A DNA stretch of 64,000 bases from the NCBI GenBank assembly GCA_037043015.1, contig CM073325.1, forward strand, positions 13,619,001 to 13,683,000. Reading direction: 5' to 3'. Shown here in pieces: positions 22,488-35,568 of the stretch. The DNA comes from Bryum argenteum (lineage: Eukaryota > Streptophyta > Bryopsida > Bryales > Bryaceae). Made by a program: the position numbers and the translations under genes. The notes under the pieces were generated by a model. The model had not been told where the DNA came from and searched no databases. It was given only the letters and a program-made list of their open reading frames with translations. Each line of letters opens with the position of its first letter. The first letter of the stretch is position 1.

Positions 22488-24235
22488 TAGGTCCATTGGT
22501 GGCTCCAACAACACGATTTTAGGAGAAGCAAAGCAACGACGGAAAGCGGGAATTCTAGGAGACACGAGCTTAGCAATGTACCAGCAACATCTACCTATGT
22601 ACAGTACACCTATATTGCACTTGGATCCACGATCACCGATCAAGTTTAAATAGTGCGGACCACTCTAACAGTACCCTCGAAACGAATACATTATTGGTGT
22701 CGGCTAGGAACGGGCGCCGCGCCGAGTAAAACACCTCTTTGATCGCCAGTCGCTAGATCGTGCATGGGTCGGCCCACCATTTGAGTTCGAAGTCTAGAGG
22801 TCGGGGGTCCCTTGAAGACCACTTTTCAATTACCGAAGTTGGCTTTCTATTGACTCGTTGATTCGCATCACAGTTTGATTCGCGAGGGAATTGTATTGAA
22901 CTGGAACGACATTAGATGAAGAAAGGGATCGCGCCTCCAGCAAGCAGCACCGGAAAACGGTACTGTGAGTACGAAGTACGTGATGGCTATGGAGTCTCTC
23001 AGTGTGGTCAATACTGGGTGTTTTTTAGCAGCGAAGCTTATACCCATTCACATTAAATTCATCCTAAGTCCTTGAACCTTTTGCACTAATTTAGGAAGAA
23101 GCCTTCTTCCTATTAAGGTTCAAGAGTAGACTGAGCATCTGAGCGGCGGGATTTAAAACCCGAATTCAACCAGAGTTCACGCCCACAGCCCCACATGGCG
23201 TGAGCTTAAACACAAAGTCGCTGTTGGTGTTGCCTGTACTCCGGGGCGCAGCCTTAACTACAAGCACGGACATCCAGAGACTTTCTAAGAGAGTCGCACC
23301 TTTGCAGCATCGATGTCCTGTCCAAGGTCAGTGGAGTACATTTTTTCACAGCGTACTCTGAAATTCAGCTTTTCAGTGTCCAGCTCAAGAATATCTCACT
23401 CATAAACCTTGCTGAAACCGCAATTTTTACAAGTATTTTTACTGCATCATATGTTTCGACAGTCGATTGCGGGCCACCAGGTGGTGTGGAAAGCTGTAAA
23501 GCAGCCGGAGCTGGCCGTGTACGTACCCTGTCAAACATGCATCCAATACCTTTACCAACTTATCATAAGACATGTCGATGGCTGCTTTATCTTAAATCAA
23601 AATTTTTTCACTCATTGTTTGATATGTAGCTGTTGTTTCCTATCAGAAAGACGAGGTTGCTCAATATTGATACTTTATACCATATATAGTTGCAACCTCC
23701 GTAATGAAATACTGTTTCAAAAATGTTACTAAACGTTTGAAATAGTTTCGAAATGGCGTTCTCCGAATGTTCGGAAACGAGGTCGAGAATCGCGTTTCCA
23801 AACGTAAATGGAACGAAACGTTTCGTTAACGCAACTCTGATCTAGACTTACAGACTCAAACCGGAACTGTGGTAGATTACGTCAACTAGTTATAGCTCAA
23901 TACAAATATCAGTTCTATATGTGGTTACTTCTAGAGTGATACACATCCATCGCTTTTGTATAAGCGGGAGTCAAATGTCTGGCAGCTCTGTCCTGCGACT
24001 TACGTTGAATACGAGCCTTAGATAGTCACGAATACGATCAGATGGGCTGCTTCTTGTTGTCAACAGCCCCGGCTATTGCTCCTGAAAAGGGAATCCTCCA
24101 CTGTTCACTGGAGAAGATGATGAAGAATCCGACATGACAGAAGGTGAGATGTGCCCAGAAACCGCACAGGTCACTAACCGTACAGTAGGTGCACTCAAGC
24201 ACGATGTATTTCACTTTTTATTAATCTTTACTCTG
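22488..24235. other. GC-richer non-coding stretch
   Basis: 22490-23350 is clearly less AT-rich than its surroundings but has no open frame of note and no rRNA or tRNA that I can recognise. It may be an old gene remnant or a non-coding transcript. Confidence 0.3.
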
Positions 24236-24365
24236 GACATCAAAGGTGCAATCTTTGCTCTGTCCAGACATCAAAGGTGCAATCTTTGCTCCAGATGGAT
24301 AACAAAGGTGTGATCTTTACTCTGGATATCAGAGTGTGATCGATCTTTTATACTCTGGATATCAA
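24236..24365. repeat. Minisatellite, unit about 30 bases
   Basis: Four to five imperfect units of the form ACTCTGGACATCAAAGG followed by TGCAATCTTTG. Confidence 0.75.
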
Positions 24366-26564
24366 AGTGGTCCTTTTTACAGCTTCGCATTGACAAGACT
24401 TCCAGGACTTGATTTGTTGGTCTCGTTTGAAAACGCCATGTGCAGATCTCGACAGCAATTCGAGAAGAACATATTCTTCATATTCTTTATCAAGTATGAG
24501 GGTCCCAATCATTGTTAAAAGGATTGGTGGTGTATCATGATAGTTTTTTTTTTTTTATGTGCCTAAAAGTATGATCTTTACAAAATTCTTTAGTTTTTTT
24601 TATTATTTTACTTTTGGCTCAAATAAACTTTTGGCTCCTAATGATTAACAATCATAACCTTCTCAATACTTGAGATGCTATGATTCCATGAAATAATTCA
24701 ATGAATTTGAAGATGATTGTAAAAGATTCAATAAGTAATAGATAGGAAGTTGTATGATAGCAAAATTTGGTTGCAAGAAGGGGCCACAACCAAACTTGGT
24801 GAAATACAACAATTAACCAACTTAATATTTGCAAGCACTTGTACACATTTGAAGATGGATGAAAGTGTTACTACAAAATAGATAAGAAAGCATCTAATAT
24901 TGTGAGTTTATCATAAAGAATGTTGCACAGTCCATTCTTACATACAAGGTCAAATTCAATAAATCGAGACTTTCTAAATCTCAATTTAAATTGGTGTTCT
25001 TTTCTTAAACATTCCAAGAGTCTCTTGGGAGAAAATGAATGATTTTATGGTCCTAAAAGTAGTAATACAACATTCATTCGGTAGTCGGACCTTGACAAAA
25101 TAAATATTGTGGTGAATATGATGTAAGATCGTATTTGGTGACTCTTGAAAAATAGACTAATTTCTTTCAATGGTATCACGTAGATATATGGAGAGTGACT
25201 TCACTACTAACCGGCCGCATGCTTTTTAGAATATGTATATCTCATTCAAAAACCACATTGGTTGACGTAGAGAAAAGATTCACGAATCTGCAAAGAAAAT
25301 TACATGGTGTTCAAATGTTCGGACATGAAATGATCTAAGTAGTACTCCCATAGGTTCATGAAAATCTATTTTCACTCTCACGTAATTGGCTTGCAATGTA
25401 AAACATACCAAATGTTTGAAAATCCAAAAACAAAATTTGCCTTCCCTAAAATGCATGTCATTTATTGATACTTTATTGTGACACAAACTAGACTTGATTT
25501 GTGACACAACTTAATTGATTTCTTTTGTTCAAAATAGAGTGTGGATAAAGAAGTTAGGGCTCTTCAAAAAATTTGCCCTTCATCCCAAATGTTGTTTTTC
25601 GAAACTAGGGACATCGACTATCTACACCAGGGACTTGTAAAAGTTCCTATGGTCGTTTTGATACATTATGGATGAAAGGCAGAAACTTTGAAGAGCCATA
25701 ACTTCTTCATCCAAAGTCTCATTTTGACAAAAAATTTCAAGTTGGGTCCCAAATCAAGTCTAGTTTGTGTAATAAATATTGAAGACCCATACAATAACCC
25801 CTAAAGATCCTTGATACAAAATTGTCTAAATTATCACAAAGGACCCTCTTCTACTTCAGGCCCGAAAAAACTCAATCTAAGCATTAATTAGAAGATCCAA
25901 CCGTAGGATCTTGAAGTGAACTTGACCCTATACTCATATGTCAAATTTGAACCGTTAATTTTTTTCCGATTTTGAGATTATAAATGTCAAAGTTGGCTGA
26001 CTTTTTTTCCTGCGGAAACCCCAAAAAGCCATTTCGGCTTTCTTGGATCTTTAGGGGATAAAGTCTGAATCAATGGAATGCAAATTAGTGACAATATCTT
26101 TTAGTTTTGAGCTTACATAAATTAGGCATGTTTTACCATTGCAAGCCAATTATGAGAAATCAAAAAATTATTTTCATGATTTATTTACATAAGTATAATC
26201 TTGAAATAGTTCCTAGCAATTTTCTAAATGGATGCTTTGTTATCCAAATAACTTTAGTATTGGATTTGCCATGATGTTTCTTCAATGAAAAATGGATGAA
26301 GTTTGAGGGTCTATATCTCCTCCATCCACCGTTAGATTTCAACTTTATTTTTTGGGATGGATTCTATTTAGAGTCTAGTTTTAGTGGTTGCAATCTTAAC
26401 CAAATTGAAGATGATTCGCAGATAAGGTGTCGGTTTGAGTGCAAGAGGTGTAGTTATGGGCTACTTTTCCTTTGTAATTTATGGCAATTTTCACCATTGC
26501 AAGGCTCTGTAGATGCGGTCATACCAAGACTACTACACCAAATCACATCAGAACTCTAAAATTG
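24366..26564. other. Long gene-poor stretch
   Basis: AT-rich, without supported exons. GAAGAGCCATAACTTCTTCATCC-like blocks recur near 25690 and 26290, suggesting an old dispersed repeat. Confidence 0.35.
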
Positions 26565-26800
26565 AGCGAGGCACCACAAGCCTTGGCTTGGTGGTTAGGA
26601 TTGATGACCCTCAATGGGGAGGTCGTCAGTTCTATTCCCCGTGCTAGCACAGTGCGCACCACTATAGTCCACCCAACTATTGTGGGGGGTCCTTGGACAT
26701 TGTTGTATGGATACCTCAAAGCCCTTTGGGAGGATACTATGTCAAGTATCTTTAAAGCACTAGCAACTAGCTAGAAACTAGCGTAGTTAAACTTTCTAGT
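26565..26800 (+). mobile_element. tRNA-derived SINE, copy C
   Basis: Plus-strand copy beginning GGCACCACAAGCCTTGGC, with A-box-like TGGCTTGGTGGTTAGG and B-box-like GGTCGTCAGTTCTATTCC. The body is close to copy A and ends near ACTAGCGTAGTTAAAC. Confidence 0.75.
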
Positions 26801-27735
26801 TGGTGAATTTTTTTTGCAATTTGTTGGTTAGTGAATTTTCCACTCTAAATTGAAAATGATGAATTTTCAGTGTATTTTTAGTACAAAAATGTTATGATCT
26901 AAAAAGAGGTTTGGACTTTAGTTAGCCTTGAAAATACTATATATAGCCAAAATGAAGTTAGAATATTGTGAGAATTGTAGAAATATCTCATACCTTTGTG
27001 AAAATTCATTTCGTGCTTCAAAAGTCCTCGTACTCTAGAAGATATTTAGAAGTTTGAAAGTACTATTTGAAAACCGCCCAACGATGATATATGCTCATTT
27101 ATTCTCAAAATCTGCCCAAAATCGATTAAAATGCATACACTCTCAAAATCCACCAAAAGTTGAGATTTTACTTTTCTCAAGTTTTGTTTTTGAGCACATT
27201 GGAGAGCTACCAAAGCCTAAATTCATCGCTTGGATTCCCAATCCAATAATCCTGCGCATGCTTTTTTAATTGCCACAACCAACCTTTGTATTTGAATTTC
27301 AGCATACCTCCATGTAAAAAAATTAAGCTTTTCTTTAGGTTTTATAGGTCCTATGAGTGTAAAAATTATGTAGACATGTACGTAACTCAGTTAGGCACAA
27401 GAATTTAAAAAGACCCATTTCAAAAAAAATTGTAATTGGTTTTTCTTGGCTCACAAAACACCTCAATCCCTATTGCAACAAGGGGGGTAAAAATAAATTT
27501 CCAACTTTAAACGTTATGGTGAGGAATTTTAATGTAAGATCTTGTGTACATGTAAATGTACAAGTTGGTTACTAGATCCTACAGTAGCATAATTCAAAAC
27601 TTGTCTTAAATTAAAAAGTTGCACCTTGCATAATAAAAGGGCAATTTAGAGGACTTTTGGAAGTTTTGAGGCGACTCTCCTTTAGGAGTTATTTTTTTCA
27701 TAGTTGCCTTGCACTTAGACCTTACTTTTTAGTTG
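26801..27735. other. Intergenic, nothing recognised
   Basis: AT-rich sequence; no gene or matched repeat. Confidence 0.4.
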
Positions 27736-27739
27736 ATAA

Positions 27740-27862
27740 AAGTTAGAAGTGGGGCTTGCAATAATAGTTAAAAGTGGGGCTTGTAATAATAGTTAAAAGT
27801 GGGGCTTGTAATAATAGTTAAAAGTGGAGCTTGTAATAATAGTTAAAAGTGGGGCTTGGAGT
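27740..27862. repeat. Minisatellite, 25-base unit, five copies
   Basis: Unit TTAAAAGTGGGGCTTGTAAT followed by AATAG, repeated five times with very few differences, so it is young or recently homogenised. Confidence 0.9.
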
Positions 27863-28054
27863 AAATTTGAAGACCTTCTTACCTTTCCGAGCCTCTTTTC
27901 TTTGTGTATTGTTTCACACTATATGCACTCTCAATCTCTTTCAATTGGCCATGCTTAAATTCTCATTCTCGGTAAAAAAAATCATCAATTCTTTGTAAAA
28001 AGTCACTCCTTGTGTCACTTCATAGTGTAAAGATGGAGATGCTTTGAGCTAATC

Positions 28055-28215
28055 CTAGGAACGCTTTACAGGAAAATCAAGCCGTACAATACAAGGAGGA
28101 CAAAAAGCCTTCTATAATGTGATTGGTCCATTTCTTGTAAGTCAAAAAATGTAAAAAATTATGAGAGAATCTTTGCCCTCCTTGTACCTCTTTACTCAAC
28201 ACGTAAAAGTATCCC
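28055..28215. mobile_element. Foldback element, copy 2 (TCAAGCCGTACA family)
   Basis: Diverged inverted ends (AGGAACGCTTTACA and, on the other strand, GGGATACTTTTACG), the core ATCAAGCCGTACAA, and a central ATGTGATTGGTCCATT shared with copies at 8758-8930 and 45622-45890. Confidence 0.5.
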
Positions 28216-29494
28216 TTTCCACAATTCCATAATATAATAAAGAGACAATTTCACCGCTAGTCTATTCCAAAGGACCATATAGCACGGAATTGTACATCCA
28301 AATTCAATCATTTTCAATGTGAGAGGTGTGCTTGAATCCAAATTGCAACATGCACAGACACGTTCTCCTGTCAGCCCATACAAAGTTTAAAATCAAAGGT
28401 CCAAAAAAGTCACATAGTACTCCTGCCATATTATTCATCCATCTACAGGATGAAAGTCGTCCATACGGGGCGGATGAGATTAGCCCGTCTCTCTACCGGC
28501 CGACACCTATTTTTAACGATAATACAGCCAGAATGGAGTCTCTCGCCAGCTGGGTTGTCAATCACTGACTAATTCAACTAACTACAGTAATTAACATGCA
28601 TGCAAGAAGTCTTCGGTAGTGAAAGCACTTCAAAAGGAGCGTTTAAATTGAATAATGAGACTAAATCTGAAGCTTCTTGGGGTGTGCTGCGACAAGCGAC
28701 GCCCCAAACCTTCGACCTCGTGGATCAAGGTATACGTACATAATCGGTAAGTTATAGCTAATGTTAACCCCTGAAGTCAACTAGCCCCAAAACCTTTTAT
28801 AGGTTGTAGAGTTTTTGTCGACTAGCCCCAAAATCTTCTATAGGTTCTAGAGTTTTTTCATACCTTTCCAAAAATTTATTTCACTGCTTCAAATTCCTCA
28901 TACTTTAGGAGATATTCACTGTCAAAGTTTGAAATCACTATTCAAATTCTGCCCAACATTGCCCAATTACTTCAACTTTGGACGTTACAATGTCACAATT
29001 GGTAAAGAATTTGACATTTGCTATGCATATACGAGTTAGGTATATGTATATGGCATACAAGTTAGGTACTAGATCCTACACTTACATACCTTGAAGTATG
29101 TTAAATTTTGAAAATCTTGCCAATTTTGCAAGGTAGTTTTTGCCAATTTTGAGATTTTTTTGGCACTGTCGGGGACTCGGGGCTAGACGATTGTACGGGT
29201 TAACCCCTAAAAAAAAATTCTTTTTTTAGAGCTTAAAACCTCAAACACTCAATTCTCTAATCTTATATACGCACGTGGGTGTGAACCAATATTTTTTACT
29301 TTTTTTGAGTATTTAACTGTAAGATCTTATATTTAAGCATATTTTTTAATTACTGTTCCGGAAATTGATTGTTGAATGTTTTCATTTGCAAGTCAGATCG
29401 TAACACACAAAGTTTGTGCAAAAGTTCTTTTGGGCATTGCTCAGGAGACATTGTCTCTTGAAAATTGAGGATTGTTATCCCTCTTTGGGATAAT
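28216..29494. other. Intergenic, nothing recognised
   Basis: Contains a local duplication (GACTAGCCCCAAAAxCTT, near 28780 and 28820). No gene is supported. Confidence 0.35.
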
Positions 29495-29499
29495 CACTA

Positions 29500-29602
29500 G
29501 GAAAAATAGAGCAAGTGGAATCATGGGGAAAATCATGTAGGAAGATAGAGCAAGTGGAATCATGGGGAAAATCATGTAGGAAGATAGAGCAAGTGGAATC
29601 AT
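29500..29602. repeat. Tandem repeat, 39-base unit
   Basis: About 2.6 copies of GATAGAGCAAGTGGAATCAT followed by GGGGAAAATCATGTAGGAA. Confidence 0.85.
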
Positions 29603-30210
29603 CATTTTTGAAATCTCTTACAATGAATTATGAATTTTTGAAGTTGGAAATATAGATAATTCTAAAATGGTACCCTAAAATGTCTGCATTGAGTACATCG
29701 TATTCTTATACGCTGAAGCTATTATGTACCTCTATATGAAAATTACTAGAGCTCCAATGGGACCTGCTTCATTAGGACCACTCTACCAAAATAGGGTCCA
29801 AACGCACGTTCTTTGTGCTTCACTGAATCTCAACGCCTTGCATGTGCTGATGCCGGGGCCATACTTGTCCCATTTCCCAGCCCATCCTCCAGTTCAAACG
29901 CTGAAACTCCAGTTTAGCCGATGAGTAATTTGTACAGGGCCACATCAAAACGGCGTTTCGATTTTGTCGAACTTGAGGCTATTAGTCCACTACCCTTGTC
30001 ACTGACACGGTGTCACGGTGTATGTCGCACCAATAATCTTTCATTGACTCACTTGTTTATGATTTAACAACTATGTTACAGTATTTAGATGACCAGTTGA
30101 GACTGAAAGCAGGTTGCCCGGTATGAGTGGGCAACCAGTCAAACTTCGTCGTCTGTGAATGGCAAGTGGTTGGGTTTCAGTATAATGAACCCGTTCATGC
30201 ACTCGAATAA
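29603..30210. other. Intergenic, nothing recognised
   Basis: No exon or repeat pattern. Confidence 0.35.
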
Positions 30211-30715
30211 GGGCCGATTTACACCTAGGGGACGGGCCAATTCAGCCCGTTTGAGGGCTGAAATCCTCACTCGTGATTGGCCGAAAGGCAAAAATTAGGC
30301 CCAACCCCCTTACACCTAGAGGCCGGGCCAATTTGGTGGCAGAATTTTTTTAATCAAGAAATGCAAGTTCTGACATGGCCCGAGCTCGGTGATTTGGGTG
30401 CACCGAGAATGGAAGGCCAATTCTTGGCCTCGGGGCCAATGTCAGATTTGTCTAAAAAAACCTTTTTTTTTTTTTAAACAATTTTTTTTCACCAAATCAA
30501 ATCCGTCCGTTTTTTGAGAAGTGCTGAATTTTTTTGGACTTTATTGAATTGGCCCGGCTTCTTGGCCCGAAGGCCATTACATATGGGAAAATCGGCCCCC
30601 ATTCTAATCATATTATAATGAGGACTTGAGGCCGGCCCCAATCCAAAAACGGGCTGAAATTTCAAGCAATTGGCCCCAAGAAAACTTGGCCCGGCCCCTA
30701 GGTGTAAATCGGCCC
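30211..30715. mobile_element. PIF/Harbinger-like MITE, copy 1
   Basis: Inverted ends GGGCCGATTTACACCTAGGG bound 505 bases, with TAA on each side (30208-30210 and 30716-30718). The TAA target and GGGCC-starting ends are typical of PIF/Harbinger (Tourist-like) elements. A partial repeat of the end lies inside at about 30305-30335. Non-coding. Confidence 0.85.
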
Positions 30716-30943
30716 TAACTTGCCGTGGTCCAGGCCCGGTACGTTATTATTCTCTGATATTAAAAGACTCCCAGCAGGTAACCAGGACAATGACAGACTC
30801 TCGTTGGCCAGTCCCATTCGTCATATTATTCCTGTGAAAAGAAGTTGAGAAACTCGGAAGTTCATGTCGATCGGAATACTGGTTGCACTTGTATATCGAA
30901 GATAAGAGACATCCTGACTTCGCTTAGAAGTTAACACAGAGTT

Positions 30944-30951
30944 CTATATAG
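30944..30951 (+). promoter_or_regulatory. Probable TATA box of the alpha-dioxygenase gene
   Basis: CTATATAG lies about 60 bases before the start codon, followed by a GA-rich leader (GAGAGAGAGACAGAGGGAGG). Confidence 0.5.
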
Positions 30952-31006
30952 ATGCAAGCAGTGTAGCGAGAGAGAGACAGAGGGAGGGAGAGTTGATCGA
31001 TCGACA

Positions 31007-34000
31007 ATGGGGCTCTTCGCGATGTTGACGTCGTGGTTGGTGCTTCCGGATCTGAGGCCTGTCTACGCCAAGATGAGCTTCTTTCACCAGCTTATGTTTC
31101 TGGTAAGTGGCACCGATCGGTTCAATTGGTGCAAGAGGTCGCTACATTATTTGGTTGATTTGATGTGTGTATGTGGCTTGGATCTTTCCAGTTTGTGCAC
31201 CTTTCCGATCGGTATTGGAGATGGTATAACGCACCGGTGATTTTCGGATTGCTCTATCTCGAGCTTCGCCGAACTCTGCACCAGAAATACAACTTGATCG
31301 CCGTGGGAAACGCCAAGCAGGATGAGACTCCAGCACCTTCACTCCGAATGAAACGTATCATTGGAGACCCAACTCTCCCGCATAACGATCAGCCGCATCA
31401 CGGCTTCTTCGGCCGAAACGCGGAGCCCCAAGAGCAGAAAGGCCAGGTGAGTGATTGACTTTTGGCTTGGGGTGTTTTTAGTCAGTTTTTGTCCCCCTTT
31501 TGTTAGCAATTGGGCCTGGCAGTCACCTACTCCCTTCCTATGAGATTCAATCTGTTCCGGGAGTGTATATTTCGATAGTGCCAACTTCGTGGCAATGCAA
31601 AATTTCCAAACAGAAGTTTAGCCGTTCATTTAGAATTCTCAGTCACGCGTTTAAACTCCCGAGACAAGCCGAAACACACAATATTCAAAGATTGGGAAAC
31701 TGCTTAAAAGGAATATCCAAAGATTGTGCTCATCGGAGGTGCATGGATCTGGCTGGAAAAAATTATCTCAGTTCAGTGATCCTATGTACAGTTTGGGGGA
31801 CTTGAATAGGATATAGTGTAATAAATTCATACCTTTTTATACCTTTTACATCGGTTTTTGTGCTGATAAAAAACTTGTAGGTTTTGATTGTACAATAGTA
31901 CAAGTATGGCAAAGTCTTCTTTTAGGAGACTTGACTATGATATAATCTTGATTATCTTGGTCTTTGTTGTAATAAAAAACTTATAGCTTGTCATCAATTA
32001 ACAGTACAAGAGGACAAGAGGTGTAAAGTTTACTTTTATACATTTGAACGGTTCTTAAAGAATGCTTTTACATGCATAGAGTAGAGTAGGAACCTTGAGT
32101 TAGTGAATGGAGTAAAAAACCCAAAAATCAATTCTAAGAAAATGACTTGTGTTGAGTAGGACAAGCAACAACTTTACGTTATTATAATTATCCTAGTATT
32201 ATATTGCAGAGCTTAATATGACAAAAAGGGAAAATCGCATTTTTTGTTACCTCTATGATCCCAATGAAAAATATGAGTTTGTTCTACAAAGAACTTACCT
32301 TCAAATTACTCCCTCTAAGTCCCCCCTCCACAAGACCTCATTGAGATCATGGTCTTGTGATCGCAGATACTGGACCCACATCCGACAGCAGTTGCCGCCA
32401 AGCTGCTCAACCGGAAGACATTGCAAGACTACGGCCAACAATTCAACATGATTGCTGCCTCCTGGATCAACTTTATGATCCACGACTGGATCGACCATCA
32501 AGAAAATCTAGATGAGGTACTCCGAACAATCATACATATATCCACCTTTTATAACAAACTCTTTACTGTTCAGTCACAAGAATTATAAAGAAAGTTGTTC
32601 GCTGCTTCTTCAAGAAAAAATTCAAAGACGGCTGCTCAATACTAAAAAGATTCAAAGACGGCTGCTCAATATTGAGCTCGAATTTACAATCCTGACCATC
32701 TGGTGCTCTTGGAATTCAGGGAGTGGAGGTCACTGCTCCGTCGTCTGTGGCAGCGCAGTGTCCATTGAAGAGCTACAAATTCTTTGCCACGAAGGAAGTT
32801 CCCGCATCCAACAACGTCATCGGTCACCTCAACACTCGAACTCCGTGGTGGTAAGATCACCGATCCCATTGAGAGTCAGTTCTGGTGAAGATCAGATGGA
32901 ATTGTGGGCGTGACATAGTTCGTTTGTGGCGAGCAGGGATGCTAGTGTGATCTACGGAAGCAACCCGAAAGCGGAAGAAAGAGTTCGAACGTTTCGTGAT
33001 GGCAAACTGAAAATCAGACCGGATGGCTGGCTCACGAGCGACGAGAATGACATCCCTGTCAGTGGCGATGTTCGCAACTTGTGGGTCGGTGTGTCTACGC
33101 TCCAGTCGCTCTTCATCGCCGAACACAACGCTGTCTGCGATACTATCAAGGTCAGAAACCCTTTCTTGCCACCAATTGCACCGTCAGAATTCAGAAAATG
33201 AGATATGTTTGTGAATCAAACACAGTCTGCAATACAACGCTTTCTAGTTTAGTAAGGTGGAACGATCCTTGCCATGAACGCGGCTACGCTGATCCTCGGC
33301 GACCCTTTTCATTTGCAGAAAGCAAACCCGAAGTTCAACGACGAAGAGATCTTCAAACGGGCAAGGCTGGTGACGGCTGCGGTTTTGGCAAAGATTCATA
33401 CAATTGACTGGACAACGCAACTCCTCAAGAACAATGTTCTGTTGGCGGCAATGCGGGTCAACTGGTATGCATCTCATCACCGACAGAAGTTGAAAGTGTA
33501 TCTATCACGATTCTAGTGTTGACGTTAGGGTTACGTTCTCTCTTGATGGTGAGTTTTGATGGCAGGTATGGATTGTTAGGGAAGCGATTCAAAGACACGT
33601 TCGGGAGCTTGCCCTTCTCGCTCCTCACTGGTTTGGTCGGAATGAAGAAACCGGAGGATCACGGCGTGCCTTATTCGCTTACTGAGGAGTTTACATCCGT
33701 GTATCGATTGCATCCGTTGTTGCCTGACAAGATCGACATCAAGGACATCAAGTCTGCCCCAAGCCAAAGCCACACACCAAAAAAGATCGAAGAGTGAGTA
33801 TCAATACTGCACTAATATCAAACAATCCTCCCTGTTCGAAGCTGTTTAAACCCATGCATGATGCGTGCTGCAGGATCCCGATGCCAGAGCTTCTGAGTGA
33901 CAAGGGGAACGACAAGGCGTTGAAGTTGGGGTTGAAGACGCTGCTCACCTCTTTGGGTCACCAGTCCGCAGGCGCACTTACATTGTTCAATTACCCCACG

Positions 34001-34729
34001 TTTATGCGGGAGTTGACGCCGCAGAACGAGGACGGCACGGACCGCGCCGAGCGTGTGGACATGGCCAGCCTCGACGGTAAGCTCTTCTTTCCATCCAAGC
34101 CCATATCCACGATAGAAGCATTGTCCACGGGTAGCAGTGATTGACGTTTTGAGCTTGCAGTGTATCGAGACCGGGAGCGCTCGGTGGCGCGCTACAACCA
34201 GTTGCGGAGGAGTCTGATAATGCCCACGATCAAGAAGTGGGAGGATTTGACGGACGACGCAAATACGCTAAACCTTCTCCGTGAGCTTTACGGCAACAAT
34301 GTGGAGCGTCTCGACTTGTTGGTGGGCTTGTTGCTGGAGAAGAAGATCCCGGGATTTGCTATCAGCGAGACAGCTTTTTTCATCTTTCTAATCATGGCAA
34401 GCAGGTAATAATCGATGCTTGTTTTACTGGTACATGATTTGCAAGCGAAGCATGCAATAACTGAATCATCTCGATTGGATTGCAGGCGGTTGGAGGCGGA
34501 CCCGCTCTTCACCAGCATGTACAATGAGGAGACTTACACCAAGGAGGGGTTTAAGTGGGTGAATACTACGGAAGGCCTCAAGGATGTGCTGCGTCGTCAC
34601 CACCCCGAGTTGGTTGGCGACTGGATGACGGCCTCGTCCGCCTTCTCTCTTTGGAATACACCCCCTGAGGTCCCGAGCAGCTTCCCGCTCTACTTGCGCT
34701 GGGGCACTGGTTCACCCGCCGCTCACTAA
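31007..34729 (+). CDS. DOX: Fatty acid alpha-dioxygenase
   Basis: Ten exons fit in phase: 31007-31102, 31192-31446, 32367-32516, 32720-32850, 32937-33150, 33319-33464, 33566-33793, 33874-34076, 34161-34404 and 34486-34729. They give 636 residues, close to Arabidopsis DOX1 at 639. The family is haem-dependent (peroxidase/cyclooxygenase fold) and adds oxygen to the alpha carbon of fatty acids to form 2-hydroperoxides, an oxylipin route linked to stress and defence. The distal His is in FMIHDWIDH. The catalytic Tyr and the proximal His are in YSLTEEFTSVYRLH. FFGRN, IHTIDWT and FAISETAFFIFLIMASRR also match the family. The start is supported by a preceding TATA box and GA-rich leader. The second intron is long (920 bases) and the others are 80-203. 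The gene appears whole and functional. Confidence 0.97.
32619..32672. repeat. Short tandem duplication in an alpha-dioxygenase intron
   Basis: ATTCAAAGACGGCTGCTCAA occurs twice in a row within the third intron. Confidence 0.8.
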
Positions 34730-35568
34730 ACATGTACTTACGACTTGGAGAAGCTTGTAAAATATATGTACAAGATCGTTAGGAGGTGTTTTTCCGCTGC
34801 AGGGAAGCAGGCTACTGTGCAGCTTGAAAGACGAATGCTTGCTCAATAATGCTTTCTTACGTCTGAGTAATAGATTATCGTTAGCAACTGCTCTGTCGGT
34901 ACCGTGGAGTCTTCTGTCCATGGGTGGTGGTGCAGTTCGCTGGTGTAATGTTTGTATACAGATCTTCCCCAATCTAAAACTTCACTTTTCGAACATGTGG
35001 AAATAGACATCGTAAACTTTCACTGTGATCAGACAATTTGTATGAAAGTGCCCACGGGGCACACCTCAGAACAATCGTAGTTCAGAGATGTGCACTGAAG
35101 CCTTGCTACGGTTGAAAAATTTTCCCACTCAGCAGCTTTAATTCCGACGCATCGACTTTTCTTCATTACTCGTGAAACAAATGATATATTCCAACATGTA
35201 CATGTGCGCATTCACGAGTATGGAGAATATTTAAAGTGATGACCATCATTGCAAAAATTCAAAAACAGGCCTGCATTTTGAGCAGCAATGCGTTTGCCGT
35301 ACTTTAACACAACCATGATAATGTGTGTTAGCTGGAGAAAGAACTGGGTGTCTGCTACGAGGAGCTATTCTTAAGATGTACAGTACAATGCAGTGCTGTG
35401 TGGAAGAGACACTGTTCTTGAAATTATGTGTTCAAGGGCTATTTCTGTAAAAGAAGTACCACCTGATTGTTTGGACATCTGCGGTTCGAGTTACTGGATG
35501 TGCTAATCGCAGGCACCATTTATTCTGCCAAGATACGTCATTTGTCGTTGCGATTGCTTTTTAGAGCG
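34730..35568. other. Downstream of alpha-dioxygenase, nothing recognised
   Basis: Contains the probable 3' untranslated region. No further gene is supported. Confidence 0.4.

Noticed and set aside
32301-33480. Several alternative frames in the alpha-dioxygenase region
   Set aside because: All overlap exons of the gene in other frames or on the other strand.
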